Below are positions 50,572 to 59,356 of a stretch of DNA of 62,263 bases, in pieces. The notes below the pieces were generated by a model. The model was given only the letters and a program-made list of their open reading frames with translations. It searched no databases and was not told the origin of the DNA. The position numbers were made by a program, and so were the translations under genes. Where the stretch lies: assembly GCA_028874365.1 (NCBI GenBank), contig JAPPJZ010000076.1, forward strand, positions 1 through 62,263. The letters run 5' to 3'. Source of the DNA: Chloroflexota bacterium. GTDB lineage: Bacteria > Chloroflexota > Dehalococcoidia > Bin125. The stretch's first letter is position 1; every line of letters begins with the position of its first letter.

Positions 50572-52488
50572 TCAGATCACCGAGAGCAGCTGCAGGAAGC
50601 GGTCCTCGACCCGGATCGCGTCGGGCGCGATCTCGCGGCAGACATCGCAATGGATGCATCGCGCTTCGTCGATCCGCCAGTCGCCCAGGCGCTCCGAGGC
50701 TGGCGCGTCGTCTTCCTCGTCGGCCTCGGCGGGCGCTCGCTCGATGCATGCGGTGGGGCAGAGCGCGGCCGCTTCGTCCAGCCGAGGATCGGCCGGGTCC
50801 GTGATCAGGTAGCGGGTCAGGCCCGGCGCGACCCGCGCGGGGTCTCGCTTCTCCGCGATGTGCGTGTCCAGTTCGTCGCGGAAGTAGTTGACCAGACCGC
50901 GCACCGCATACGGCGTGAACTGGCCGTGCAGGCAGTTGGCGTTCTGCAGCGTCCGGTCAATCGCCCCGATCCGTTCGAGGTCCTCCTCGCGTCCGTCGCC
51001 GTGCATGATCCGCTCGAGCACCTCGACCAGGCGCTGCGAGCCGCCGTGACAAGTGGTGCAGCGGCCGCAGGATTCGTCCTCGCAGAACTCGGAGAAGTAC
51101 TTGGTCAGGTCGACGGCCGAGGCGCGCTCGTCGAACAGGATCAGCCCGCCTGAGCCGAGCAGCACGCCGCGCTCGGTGAAGGGGGGGCGTTCGAGCCTGA
51201 GTCCCAGGTCCGAGGCCGGCAGGAGACCACCCAGGGGGCCGCCGGGCTGGATGCCCTTGGGCTCGTGGCCGTCGGGCGGACCGCCGCCGCAGCCCAACAA
51301 GAGCTCGTCCATGCCCATACCGAAGGGCACCTCGAGGATGCCGGGACGCTCGAGCGCGCCGGAGATCGAGAACATCTTGGTGCCCGGATCCGATTCCGTC
51401 CCGAACTGCCGGTACCAGGCGTCGCCGTGCTGCACGATCAGGGGCACGTTGGCGTAGGTCTCGGTGTTGTTGACGTTGGAGGGTTGGTCGAAGACGCCGC
51501 GCTGGGCGGGGAAGGGCGGGCGAATCTTGGGCATCCCGCGAATCCCCTCGACCGAGGCGATCAGGCCGGTTTCCTCGCCGCAGACGTAGGAACCCGCGCC
51601 GCGTGTGATCTCGAGGTCGAAGTCAAAGCCCGAACCGAAGATGTCCCGGCCCAGGACGCCGCGCTCGCGCGCTTGCTCGAGCGCCAGCTGCATCCGCTCG
51701 ATCGAGAGCGGATACTCGTCGCGGATGTAGATGAAGCCGTAGTCGGAGCCGGTCGCCTTGCCCGCGATCGCCATGCCCTCGATCACCAGATGCGGGTCGG
51801 ACTCCATCAGCACCCGGTTGACGAACGCGCCCGGGTCGCCCTCGTCGGCGTTGCAGACCAGGTACTTGGTCGGGCCGGGCGCGCCCAACAGGAACTTCCA
51901 CTTCTGGCCGGCGGGGAAGCCGCCGCCGCCGCGGCCGCCGACCCCGGCCGAAAGCACGAGGTCGCAGATCGCCATCGGCTCCATGGTCACGGCGCGGTCC
52001 AGCGCCTCGTAGGCGCCCTCGGCGATCGCCTCATCGATCGATTCCGGGTCGATCAGGCCCATCACGCGCATCAGCCGCCGCTCCTGCGGTCCCCAGAACG
52101 GGTGATCCGACAGCGGCGCGATGCCCGCCGACGGGGTGCGCGCGCCGATCAGCCAGGGGGCTGCCGCTTCGCCCGGATTGTCGCTCAACGCCGCCTGGAG
52201 AAACTCGGCCGCATCTTCGGGCGGCACTGGTCCGTAGACCACCGCTCCCATCTCCGGCCGTTCAACTTCGACCACCGGCTCGAGCCAGGAGAGCCCGAGC
52301 GTGCCGACCCGCATCAGTTCAATGTCGTGCTCGGCGGCCAGCGGCTCGAGCGCTTCCCAGAGCCGGTCGGCCTCGGCGGCGATCGAAGAGGTCGACAGAT
52401 CGACCCGGACCACGGGGCGGGCGGGCGAGCGCCGCGGCGCCGCGGCCAGTTCAGCTGCCTCGCGCAGTTCCTCGTAGGCGACGCTCAT
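50572..52488 (-). CDS. NADH-binding flavoprotein subunit, NuoF-like with C-terminal 4Fe-4S domain
   Basis: A 638-residue NuoF/HydB/FdsB-type protein. After a thioredoxin-like N-terminal domain (about 20-110), the FMN site GRGGGGFPAGQKWKF and the NADH-binding CNADEGDPGAFVNR are clear. The 4Fe-4S ligands are in ESCGRCTTC, with a later Cys in LQNANC. A C-terminal ferredoxin-like domain has CIHCDVC and an upstream LCPTAC, probably one additional cluster. NADH dehydrogenase, formate dehydrogenase and bifurcating hydrogenase use such subunits; none of their other subunits is here. Its ATG overlaps the NuoE-like stop by 4 bp. Confidence 0.9.
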   Translation of the reverse strand: MSVAYEELREAAELAAAPRRSPARPVVRVDLSTSSIAAEADRLWEALEPLAAEHDIELMRVGTLGLSWLEPVVEVERPEMGAVVYGPVPPEDAAEFLQAALSDNPGEAAAPWLIGARTPSAGIAPLSDHPFWGPQERRLMRVMGLIDPESIDEAIAEGAYEALDRAVTMEPMAICDLVLSAGVGGRGGGGFPAGQKWKFLLGAPGPTKYLVCNADEGDPGAFVNRVLMESDPHLVIEGMAIAGKATGSDYGFIYIRDEYPLSIERMQLALEQARERGVLGRDIFGSGFDFDLEITRGAGSYVCGEETGLIASVEGIRGMPKIRPPFPAQRGVFDQPSNVNNTETYANVPLIVQHGDAWYRQFGTESDPGTKMFSISGALERPGILEVPFGMGMDELLLGCGGGPPDGHEPKGIQPGGPLGGLLPASDLGLRLERPPFTERGVLLGSGGLILFDERASAVDLTKYFSEFCEDESCGRCTTCHGGSQRLVEVLERIMHGDGREEDLERIGAIDRTLQNANCLHGQFTPYAVRGLVNYFRDELDTHIAEKRDPARVAPGLTRYLITDPADPRLDEAAALCPTACIERAPAEADEEDDAPASERLGDWRIDEARCIHCDVCREIAPDAIRVEDRFLQLLSVI

Positions 52489-53063
52489 CCGGCCGTCCCC
52501 TCCACTGTCCCGTTGGACGCATCTCCATACTCAACGCCGTAGGTTCGCTCGGCGTCGACGAACGTGGCCGGCGCGATCTTGATCGGCCGCTCGGGCCAGT
52601 CGATCGGGTCCTCGCCCGCCTTCAGCCCGCGGGCCAGCTTGACCGTGTCGACCATCGAGAGCGGGCCGACCACGCGGCCGTTGACCCAGACCATCGGCGC
52701 CCGCTCGCAGGTGCCGTTGCACTGGCCCAGCCAGAGCCCCAGTTCGTCGTCCGGCGTGTTTTCGCCCAGGTGACAGCCGAACTCGGCCTCGAAAATGCGG
52801 CGCACCCGGTCGCCGCCGACCACGCGGCAGGAGGGGCCGGAACACCAGGTCACGAGCGTGGTCGGGGGCGGTGAATGGCGGAACTCGGCGTAGAAGGTGG
52901 CTGGGCCGTAGACCTGCGCCTCCGTCACGCGCAGGTGCCGCGCGATCAGGCGGATCGCGTCTCGGGAGATCCAGCCCAGTTCCTCCTGGGCCAGGTGCAG
53001 CGCGCGCAGCAGTTCACCCTGTTGGCGCGGCAACTGCTGGAGTAATCCGGCGAACCGTTCCAT
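52485..53063 (-). CDS. NuoE-like 2Fe-2S subunit
   Basis: A 192-residue thioredoxin-like 2Fe-2S subunit. The cluster Cys are in CSGPSC (C-x4-C) and, ~40 residues later, CNGTC (C-x3-C), typical of NuoE. QEELGWISRDAIRLIARHL is the conserved N-terminal part. A ~30-residue tail (PERPIKIAPATFVDAERTYG) is not usual and may contact the partner subunit. GGGAG precedes the ATG. With the NuoF-like protein it forms a diaphorase module that accepts electrons from NADH or gives them to NAD. Confidence 0.9.
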   Translation of the reverse strand: MERFAGLLQQLPRQQGELLRALHLAQEELGWISRDAIRLIARHLRVTEAQVYGPATFYAEFRHSPPPTTLVTWCSGPSCRVVGGDRVRRIFEAEFGCHLGENTPDDELGLWLGQCNGTCERAPMVWVNGRVVGPLSMVDTVKLARGLKAGEDPIDWPERPIKIAPATFVDAERTYGVEYGDASNGTVEGTAG

Positions 53064-53149
53064 CGCTGCTCCCGTCCCCGCTCAGCTGACACGCGCACTC
53101 CCCGCATGCTATCCGCGCCCCCGATAGCGAACAAGACGCCGGGAGATTG

Positions 53150-53208
53150 GCGACCGGGTCGCCGGGCGTTCAGCGACCGGGTCGCCAAGTGTTCAGCGAC
53201 CGGGTCGC
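53150..53208. repeat. Three tandem copies of a 23-bp unit with palindromic core
   Basis: The core GCGACCGGGTCGC occurs at 53150-53162, 53173-53185 and 53196-53208, exactly 23 bp apart; the 10-bp spacers are nearly identical (CGGGCGTTCA, CAAGTGTTCA). Each core is a 6-1-6 inverted repeat. The third copy contains the stop codon of the SMP-30-like gene. Function could be transcript termination or protein binding. Confidence 0.75.
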
Positions 53209-54128
53209 TAGGCGTTGAAGCTGAGCCTGAGGCCGGGTCGCGGCCACTGGCACGAGATCAGCCGGCCCGTGGTCGAGAGCGTGATGTAGGCGGTTTGCAT
53301 GTCGGCGCCGCCGAAGCAGATGTTGGTCGTCAACGGGTCGTCGCCGACCGCGACGTGCTCGACCTCGCCTGTGCCCGGATCGATCACGGTCACGCCGCCG
53401 GGGCCGATCGTGGCCACGCAGACGTTGCCCGATTCCTCGACCGCGAGCGAATCGAACAGCGTGTAGCCGCCGGCGTTGGCGATGAAGGCGTGGAAGCCGG
53501 CCGCTGGGTTGTCCTGGGCCAGCACGCCGGGCTCGGCGATCTGCCAGCCGAAGAGCCGGCCGGTGGGCGTCTCGGCGATGTAGACATGCGTGTCGTTGGG
53601 CGCGAGGCCGACGCCGTTGGCGCCGCCGGGGATCGGGAAGACGGCGCGCGAGATGTGGCTGCCGTCGGTCGTGGCGTAGTAGAGCGCGCCCAGGTCGCGG
53701 TCGTACTCGCGGTTCTTGCCCAGGTCCGAGAACCAGAAGCCACCGGTCGCATCGAAGACGATATCGTTCGGGCCTTTGAGCGGCACGCCGTCGCACTCGG
53801 TGTAGACCGTCTCGACCGCGCCGGTCTCGATGTTGACCCGCTGGATTGAGCCCGAGGTGTAGTCGTTGGCCTGACCGCCGGGCAACAGGCGTCCGCCCGA
53901 GCGGTTCCACTCGAAGCCGCCGTTGTTGGTGATCCAGACGTGCCCGTCCGGCCCGATCGCGGCCCCATTGGGTCCGCCGCCGGTTTCGGCGACCACGTCG
54001 ACCCGGCCGTCCGGCGTCACTCGCGAGAGCGTCTGCCGGGCGATCTCGGTCAGCAGCACCGAGCCGTCGTCCATCGCGATCGGCCCCTCGGGGAACTCCA
54101 GCCCCGAAGCCAACTCCACGAATTCCAT
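53208..54128 (-). CDS. SMP-30/gluconolactonase-like beta-propeller protein
   Basis: A 306-residue six-bladed beta-propeller of the SMP-30/LRE family. Repeated blade motifs are EFPEGPIAMDDGSVLLTEI, GPNGAAIGPDGHVWITNNGG, GPNDIVFDATGGFWFSDLGK and NGVGLAPNDTHVYIAET, which supply the Glu, Asn and Asp metal ligands. The enzymes open lactones of sugars or related compounds using Ca or Zn. GGAAAGAAG is upstream of the ATG. Nothing nearby suggests a sugar pathway. Confidence 0.88.
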   Translation of the reverse strand: MEFVELASGLEFPEGPIAMDDGSVLLTEIARQTLSRVTPDGRVDVVAETGGGPNGAAIGPDGHVWITNNGGFEWNRSGGRLLPGGQANDYTSGSIQRVNIETGAVETVYTECDGVPLKGPNDIVFDATGGFWFSDLGKNREYDRDLGALYYATTDGSHISRAVFPIPGGANGVGLAPNDTHVYIAETPTGRLFGWQIAEPGVLAQDNPAAGFHAFIANAGGYTLFDSLAVEESGNVCVATIGPGGVTVIDPGTGEVEHVAVGDDPLTTNICFGGADMQTAYITLSTTGRLISCQWPRPGLRLSFNA

Positions 54129-54167
54129 CGACGTCTTCTTTCCAGAAGTCCTGTGTCTGCTGCAATC

Positions 54168-54536
54168 CTAGTCGGTGTCGAGCGCCTGCAGATAGTAGGT
54201 GCGCCGCTCGCGCGGGCCGATGATGTGGTCGATCCGCAGCGCCAACTGCGCCTCGTGCGGCATGCGCAGCACGACCTGCGGATTGGAGCGCAAGAGCGGC
54301 TCGAGCGCACCCGGCGGTTCGACGTTACTGACCTCGACGGCGTACGTATCGGCCGGCAGCGAGGCCGGACGCGGCTTGACCATCGCCCGCGCCAGCAGCG
54401 CCCCCGACGGTGTCAGGATCGAGCAGGCCATCGGTCTCACCCGAGTCGGTTGATTCTGTGTCCGGGCCGCCGCAACGTCGTGGTCAACCAGCAGCGAAGG
54501 CGCCGCCGCCGGCGACGCCACAGATGAACTCACCAT
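54168..54536 (-). CDS. Hypothetical protein
   Basis: A 122-residue protein with GCGAGGG ahead of the ATG at 54536; the frame opens 11 codons earlier. The first ~30 residues are Ala/Ser-rich and possibly disordered. The second half (VVLRMPHEAQLALRIDHIIG, RTYYLQALDTD) is beta-rich. No family, signal peptide or metal motif is seen. It is divergent from the SDR gene at 54720 with a 183-bp gap that contains a TAGTAT box at 54671-54676. Confidence 0.5.
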   Translation of the reverse strand: MVSSSVASPAAAPSLLVDHDVAAARTQNQPTRVRPMACSILTPSGALLARAMVKPRPASLPADTYAVEVSNVEPPGALEPLLRSNPQVVLRMPHEAQLALRIDHIIGPRERRTYYLQALDTD

Positions 54537-54719
54537 CGAACCCTCGCTCCGAGAGACCCGCCCGTCCAACCGCCACTACCGCTTTAGCAAGAGTTTCTGC
54601 GTTCCGTCAAGTAGTCCTGCCTCGCCAGACCTGCTCAACGGACCGCACGGAACAGCGCTGCGGGGGCGCCTAGTATCCTGCCTGCGCAACCGACTGCTCC
54701 CAGAAAGGACCCCAGTCTC

Positions 54720-55667
54720 ATGGGTGATCGACTTGATGGCCGTGTCGCGATCGTGACCGGCGCCGGACGCGGGATCGGCCGCGGACACGCTCTACTGCTC
54801 GCCTCCGAGGGCGCGCGGGTCGTGGTCAACGACTACGGCGGCTCGCAGGGCGGCGAGTTGGACGGCGAGGCGGGGCCGGCCGATGAAGTCGTGTCCGCGA
54901 TCAAGGACGCCGGCGGCGACGCCGTCGCCAACTACGACTCCGTCGCTGACATGGCGGCCGGCGAGCGCATGGTTCAGCAGGCGCTGGACGCCTTCGGGCG
55001 GCTCGACATCCTGGTCAACAACGCCGGCATCCTGCGCGACCGGATGGTCTTCAACATGACCGAGGACGAGTGGGATGTCGTCGTTGACGTGCATCTCAAG
55101 GGCCACTTCACCGTGACCAAGTACGCCTCGCAGGTCTTTCGCCAGCAGCGCTCGGGACGGATCGTCAACACGTCCTCCGAGTCCGGTCTGGGCAACATGG
55201 GCCAGGCCAACTACGCCGCTGCCAAGGAAGGCATCGTCGGGCTGACCCGCACCCTGGCTCGCGACCTTGGCCGTTACGGCGTGACCGCGAACGCGATCCG
55301 GCCGCGGGCCGGCACGCGGCTGACTCTGACCGAGGAACTGGCCGAGGCTCAGCGCCGAGCCCGTGAGGCCGGTCTGGCCTCAGGCGACGCCGGCGACATC
55401 GATTTCGGCGCCGATCGCGAGGCGATGATGGCGCCTGAGAACGTCTCGCCCTTCGTCGTCTGGCTCTGCACCGACGCCGCGGCCAACATTAACGGCCGCG
55501 ACTTCCTCGTCTGGGGCAACGAGGTGGGCATGTACACGCTGCCCACGGTCGAGGCGGCCGTCTACGCGTCCGGCCTGAGTTTCACACTGGATGAACTCGA
55601 CCGGGTCGCGGCGCAGTCCTACCTCGGCTCGCAGAAGAATCCCTGGCCTGCACAGGCGCCGCGTTAG
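54720..55667 (+). CDS. Short-chain dehydrogenase/reductase, MFE-2-like
   Basis: A 315-residue SDR. The cofactor motif TGAGRGIG spans 13-20, NNAG 100-103, and the catalytic Ser/Tyr/Lys region reads TSSESGLGNMGQANYAAAK with Tyr165 and Lys169. The longer C-terminus (about 230-315) and the NDYGGS after the second strand recall the dehydrogenase domain of peroxisomal multifunctional enzyme 2, which oxidises 3-hydroxyacyl-CoA. AGAAAGGA precedes the ATG. The dienelactone hydrolase gene follows 35 bp downstream. Confidence 0.9.
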   Translation: MGDRLDGRVAIVTGAGRGIGRGHALLLASEGARVVVNDYGGSQGGELDGEAGPADEVVSAIKDAGGDAVANYDSVADMAAGERMVQQALDAFGRLDILVNNAGILRDRMVFNMTEDEWDVVVDVHLKGHFTVTKYASQVFRQQRSGRIVNTSSESGLGNMGQANYAAAKEGIVGLTRTLARDLGRYGVTANAIRPRAGTRLTLTEELAEAQRRAREAGLASGDAGDIDFGADREAMMAPENVSPFVVWLCTDAAANINGRDFLVWGNEVGMYTLPTVEAAVYASGLSFTLDELDRVAAQSYLGSQKNPWPAQAPR

Positions 55668-55702
55668 GCCTGCACAGGCCCCGTTCCGGAAGGAGACTCC
55701 CA

Positions 55703-56398
55703 ATGGCCATCCTCGCCCATGAAACCGTCGAGTTCACCGCCAACGGCGGCACTGCGTCCGGCTACCTAGCCAAGCCCGTTGACGGCGGACCGTACCCCGG
55801 CGTCGTCGTGATCCAGGAGTGGTGGGGTCTCAACCCCAACATTTGCGACATCGCCAACCGGATTGCGGCTGAAGGTTATGTCGCGCTCGCGCCCGACCTC
55901 TTCCATGGGTCCGTCACGGCGGAGCCCGATGAGGCGCAGAAGCTGATGATGACTCTGCAGGAACCCAACGCGCTGGTCGACATGTCCGGCGCGGTGGCGG
56001 CGCTGCAAGCGCGCGACGACGTCCGCTCGGACCGGATCGGCGTGACCGGTTTCTGCCTCGGCGGCGGGATGTCGCTCCTGCTGGCGATGAACAACCCGGC
56101 CGTGACGGCCGCGGCGCCCTTCTACGGCGTGCCCGGCGCCGGCATGGGCGACGCCGGCAAGATCCAGGGCGCGGTGATGGGCTTCTTCGCCGGCCGGGAC
56201 GAGTGGATCAACGCCGAGGTCGTTGAGGGCATCCAGTCGGCGCTCGACGGCGCCGGCGTGCGCAACGAGATCCACATGTACCCGGACTCGGACCACGGTT
56301 TCTTCAACGACACCTCTCCGGACGTCCATGATCCGGAAGCCGCCGCAGATGCCTGGGACCGGCTCAAGGCGTTCTTCGCCGCGGAGTTGCAGAGCTAG
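55703..56398 (+). CDS. Dienelactone hydrolase family protein
   Basis: A 231-residue dienelactone hydrolase with the complete triad: Cys118 in VTGFCLGGGMS, Asp166 in FFAGRDEWIN and His198 in PDSDHGFFND. The conserved Glu of IQEWWGLNPNI (about 39) is also present, as in carboxymethylenebutenolidase, which opens dienelactone in chlorocatechol breakdown. Function on other lactones or esters is possible. GGAAGGAG precedes the ATG. It forms an operon with the SDR gene. Confidence 0.92.
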   Translation: MAILAHETVEFTANGGTASGYLAKPVDGGPYPGVVVIQEWWGLNPNICDIANRIAAEGYVALAPDLFHGSVTAEPDEAQKLMMTLQEPNALVDMSGAVAALQARDDVRSDRIGVTGFCLGGGMSLLLAMNNPAVTAAAPFYGVPGAGMGDAGKIQGAVMGFFAGRDEWINAEVVEGIQSALDGAGVRNEIHMYPDSDHGFFNDTSPDVHDPEAAADAWDRLKAFFAAELQS

Positions 56399-56474
56399 TC
56401 CCGGCACGAACCGGGGAGCTTGTCACCGCGAGATTGCCGCGCCGGTGCGCGGCGATGACGAACGAGATGTAGAA

Positions 56475-56500
56475 AGCGCCCCCTCGATCGAGGGGGCGCT
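56475..56500. terminator. 26-bp perfect palindrome between convergent genes
   Basis: AGCGCCCCCTCGA followed directly by TCGAGGGGGCGCT. It lies between the dienelactone hydrolase stop (56398) and the stop of the convergent membrane gene (56528) and probably terminates both transcripts. No T-run on either side. Confidence 0.7.
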
Positions 56501-56527
56501 ATCGATGTCAGCGTTGCGGTGCGAGCG

Positions 56528-56863
56528 TTAGAGCTCCAGCATGCCGCTCTCGGCTTCACCCTCTTCGGCTTCCTCGGACTCTTTGTCCGCGCCCAGGCCG
56601 ACCCCGATGTAGACGAAGCCGCCTGCGGCCAGGCCGATGAAGAGGCCAGCGCCGATGATGATCCACAGGAGCCAGGCGTCGAAACCGCCGTCGGCCGAGG
56701 AGAGGTGCTGGTTACCCGCTCCCAGATTGATCATGATTGCGTGCACAGCGATTGCGATGATGTTGCCGACGATCAGGCCGGGCAGCAAGAGCGCCATCTG
56801 GATCGGGATCGGCGCATCCTTGAGCCACTGCGGCATCATGAAGGAAGGAACCAGAGGCGGCAT
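56528..56863 (-). CDS. Small membrane protein with acidic tail
   Basis: A 111-residue protein with two hydrophobic segments, IQMALLLPGLIVGNIIAIAV and WLLWIIIGAGLFIGLAAGGF, and a C-terminal tail rich in Glu (ADKESEEAEEGEAESG). The ATG at 56863 is preferred with AAGGG upstream; the frame opens earlier without conserved features. The family is not recognised. It is divergent from the second peptide-binding protein gene. Confidence 0.6.
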   Translation of the reverse strand: MPPLVPSFMMPQWLKDAPIPIQMALLLPGLIVGNIIAIAVHAIMINLGAGNQHLSSADGGFDAWLLWIIIGAGLFIGLAAGGFVYIGVGLGADKESEEAEEGEAESGMLEL

Positions 56864-57005
56864 CGCAACAACCCTTCGCTCGCCGCACATGGCTATCTGT
56901 GGCGACCTGTCTGGCGGCTGCCACAAGTATCGCCCTGTTGCGCGCTTTCGTCTAGTTGCCTGATCAAATTGACATTGAGCGATGCGCCAATAGAACAATC
57001 GCGGA

Positions 57006-57018
57006 TACGATAACGCGT
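57006..57018 (+). promoter_or_regulatory. Putative leaderless -10 element of the second binding protein
   Basis: TACGAT ends 7 nt before the ATG at 57019, with no Shine-Dalgarno sequence. A perfect TTGACA lies at 56969-56974; paired with TAGAAC at 56991-56996 it would start transcription slightly earlier, near 57003, giving a very short leader instead. Confidence 0.45.
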
Positions 57019-58944
57019 ATGTCAACGAGAGATTCCGCTGCTCACTCGGCGTCGCTGCGCCTGGCGCGCCTGTCCCGCCGGTCCTTACTGAGCGCCTCGG
57101 CGCGCGCCGGTGTGGGCGCGGCCGGTATCGCGCTGGTCGGCTGCTCGGAGGACGAGGAGCCGGAGGCAGCGGAGCTGCAGCAGCAACAGGCGATGCAGGA
57201 GCAAGACTCGCCGCCGGAGCCGCCAGAGGTCCAGCAGCAGTCGATGCAGCAGGAGCAATCTGAGCAACCTGCGCAACAGGCTGCCGAGCCGGAGCCGCCC
57301 AGCGGGCCGACGGCAGGCGGGATCATGCGGATCTGGCTGGCGGTCGAGCGGCACGACCGCTGGGACCCGCACCGCTCGCGTTACCGCTACACCCAGGCCG
57401 CGCTCAGCCTGATGTACAACCGATTGATTCGTCCGGCCTCGGTGTCGACCGGCGAACTCGAGGCCGATCTTTGCGCGCTGCCGGAGATGCCGGATGAGAC
57501 GACGTACGTCTTCAGCGTCGACCCGGAAGCCCGCTTCTGGGCGCTCGGACCGACCGAGGGGCGTGCGTTCACGGCTCAGGACATCGCCTGGAATGTGGAG
57601 CGGCAGCAGGCCGCCGTCGATGTCGACGGGCTGCCCGATCCGCATTTCTTCCGGCGCGCCGCCTACGATCGTTCCGCCTCGCACGATGCGACCTCGGACA
57701 CGTCGATCACGTTCACCACGGCGAAACCCGATGCGGCCTACCTGGCGGGTGTGCACGCCTCGCCCTATGCCAGGATGACCAGTCCCGAGGCAGCCGAACT
57801 CTACGGCGACGACTGGCGCGACGACCCGTCGGACGTGATGCGCAGCAGCGGCACCGGTCCGTATGCGCCGCGCCAGTTCAACGGCTTCGAACTGACCCTG
57901 GTTCGCTCGGAGAACTGGTGGCGCGACGAATCCGCCTGGCCGGATGCGATCACGTTCACGACGGGCGACACGAACAACATCGTCAGCCTCTATGACGCCG
58001 CCGCCTTTGATCGAGCCGACTTCCCGCTGACCAACGAAGCGGTCGAAGCGATGCGCGAGCAGCATCCCGAGCATCCGACCTTCGAGGTGCCGCTCGATGC
58101 CGCGGTCGAGCTGCTCACGCCGCTGGCCTCGGATCCGGAGTCGGCGTTATCCGATCCGCGGGTTGTTCGAGCGATCGGCATCGCGATCGACCGCAGACAA
58201 CTCATTGATCGGCTGTACAACGGCCACGGTCACGTTTCGGGTCCGCTGCCCTGGTATCTCGACGGCTGGAGTCTGAGCGAGCAACACCTGAGCAGTTTCG
58301 CGGGCTACGGCGACGAGCGCGAAACCGATCTCGCCGAGGTCTCACAGCTCATCTCCGCTGCCGGCGGGGCGGGCGCCGTGGGCGTCGTCCCGCTGGTCGT
58401 GGCCGACCTGTTCGAAGGATTTTTCGCCGGCTCGGGCGAGGCAGTGCGCAGCATAATCGCCGACGCCACGGGGCTTGAGGTCGAGTTGGAGAACCGACCA
58501 TTCGCCGAAGCGATCGACCAACTGCGCGACGGGGAGCGCTTCTGTTTCCTTGGTTGGGGCGCGGTGCCTCAGCAGGCCGACCCGACCGACGACTGGCTGG
58601 CCTCGTTGCATTCGCAGGGTGACCTGCATTGGAGCGACGGATCGAACGCGGAGATGGACGCGCTGATCGATCAGATGCGGATGACCTTCAATCGGGGCGC
58701 GCGGCAGGACCTGGGCCACCAGGTGCAGGAGATGCTGCTGCGCGGCGACGCACCGCAGTGGCAGGTCCCGCTGGTCAACGGCATTCAGCTCGGCCTGCAT
58801 CAACCGTGGCTGCATCCCGACCCGCGCCTGTTCGAATACGCCTGGTCGACGGATCGGCTGAGCACGAGCTGGCTCGACACGAGCCTGGATACCTTCCCGG
58901 TGGGTCGAGAACTGCCGCCGCTCGAGGACGAAGCAGGCGGCTAG
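57019..58944 (+). CDS. Peptide-type ABC substrate-binding lipoprotein with Gln-rich linker (second)
   Basis: A 641-residue SBP_bac_5 protein. The Tat/lipoprotein signal (LSRRSLLSASARAGVG, then ALVGC) is almost the same as in the binding protein at 41050, and a ~40-residue Gln/Glu/Pro linker follows. The ligand domain begins about 100 and includes MYNRLIRP, GRAFTAQDIAWNVERQ and VVRAIGIAIDRRQLID. No permease or ATPase genes are adjacent, so it may feed the transporter at 43272-45708 or another one. The frame is open from 56956, but the ATG at 57019 starts the signal peptide. Confidence 0.9.
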   Translation: MSTRDSAAHSASLRLARLSRRSLLSASARAGVGAAGIALVGCSEDEEPEAAELQQQQAMQEQDSPPEPPEVQQQSMQQEQSEQPAQQAAEPEPPSGPTAGGIMRIWLAVERHDRWDPHRSRYRYTQAALSLMYNRLIRPASVSTGELEADLCALPEMPDETTYVFSVDPEARFWALGPTEGRAFTAQDIAWNVERQQAAVDVDGLPDPHFFRRAAYDRSASHDATSDTSITFTTAKPDAAYLAGVHASPYARMTSPEAAELYGDDWRDDPSDVMRSSGTGPYAPRQFNGFELTLVRSENWWRDESAWPDAITFTTGDTNNIVSLYDAAAFDRADFPLTNEAVEAMREQHPEHPTFEVPLDAAVELLTPLASDPESALSDPRVVRAIGIAIDRRQLIDRLYNGHGHVSGPLPWYLDGWSLSEQHLSSFAGYGDERETDLAEVSQLISAAGGAGAVGVVPLVVADLFEGFFAGSGEAVRSIIADATGLEVELENRPFAEAIDQLRDGERFCFLGWGAVPQQADPTDDWLASLHSQGDLHWSDGSNAEMDALIDQMRMTFNRGARQDLGHQVQEMLLRGDAPQWQVPLVNGIQLGLHQPWLHPDPRLFEYAWSTDRLSTSWLDTSLDTFPVGRELPPLEDEAGG

Positions 58945-58948
58945 GTCG

Positions 58949-59356
58949 CTAGGCCCAGCGGCGGCGGTGCTCGCGCTCGTACTCGAGGATGCGCCGGTAG
59001 ACGCGGACCATCTCGCGGTCCCTGGCCAACGGCTCGCGCGGCGGCTTGATCACGGCGCCGCCCAGCGCGTCGACAATCTCGCGGTGGTCGTCGATGATGA
59101 AGTCGGGCACGATGTCGGTGAACAGGTGCAACCGTTGCCGGTACTGGAAGATCGGCTTGCCCATGATCCCGGCGAGCAGCGGCCAGAGGTCGTGCTTGTC
59201 AGCGACCTCGCGCCGCGCTCCGTAGCCCGACCACATGTAGACGTGATGCCCGCGCTCCTGCAGCCGCTCCAGCACCTCGCGCGCGTAGGGTCGGAGGTGG
59301 AGATTCCAGGAGACCAGGCACCCATCGACGTCGAAGAAGATATTCAGCGGCCGCAC
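58949..59356 (-). CDS. Small HAD-superfamily hydrolase
   Basis: A 135-residue HAD protein starting with GTG at 59356. Motif I is FFDVDGCLVSW with the nucleophilic Asp, motif II the Ser in MWSGYGARREVAD, and motif IV DFIIDDHREIVD with two Asp for Mg. It has no cap domain, as in the small capless HAD proteins acting on large substrates or phosphoproteins. A TAGGCT box ends 7 nt before the GTG and there is no Shine-Dalgarno site, so it is likely leaderless. Confidence 0.8.
   Translation of the reverse strand: MRPLNIFFDVDGCLVSWNLHLRPYAREVLERLQERGHHVYMWSGYGARREVADKHDLWPLLAGIMGKPIFQYRQRLHLFTDIVPDFIIDDHREIVDALGGAVIKPPREPLARDREMVRVYRRILEYEREHRRRWA

Noticed and set aside
51265-52542. A 425-codon plus-strand frame opposite the NuoF-like gene
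   Set aside because: It is a shadow of a well-supported flavoprotein gene with all cofactor motifs on the minus strand.
53150-53208. The 23-bp repeats as a CRISPR array
   Set aside because: Spacers are only 10 bp and nearly identical, there are three units, and no cas gene is near.
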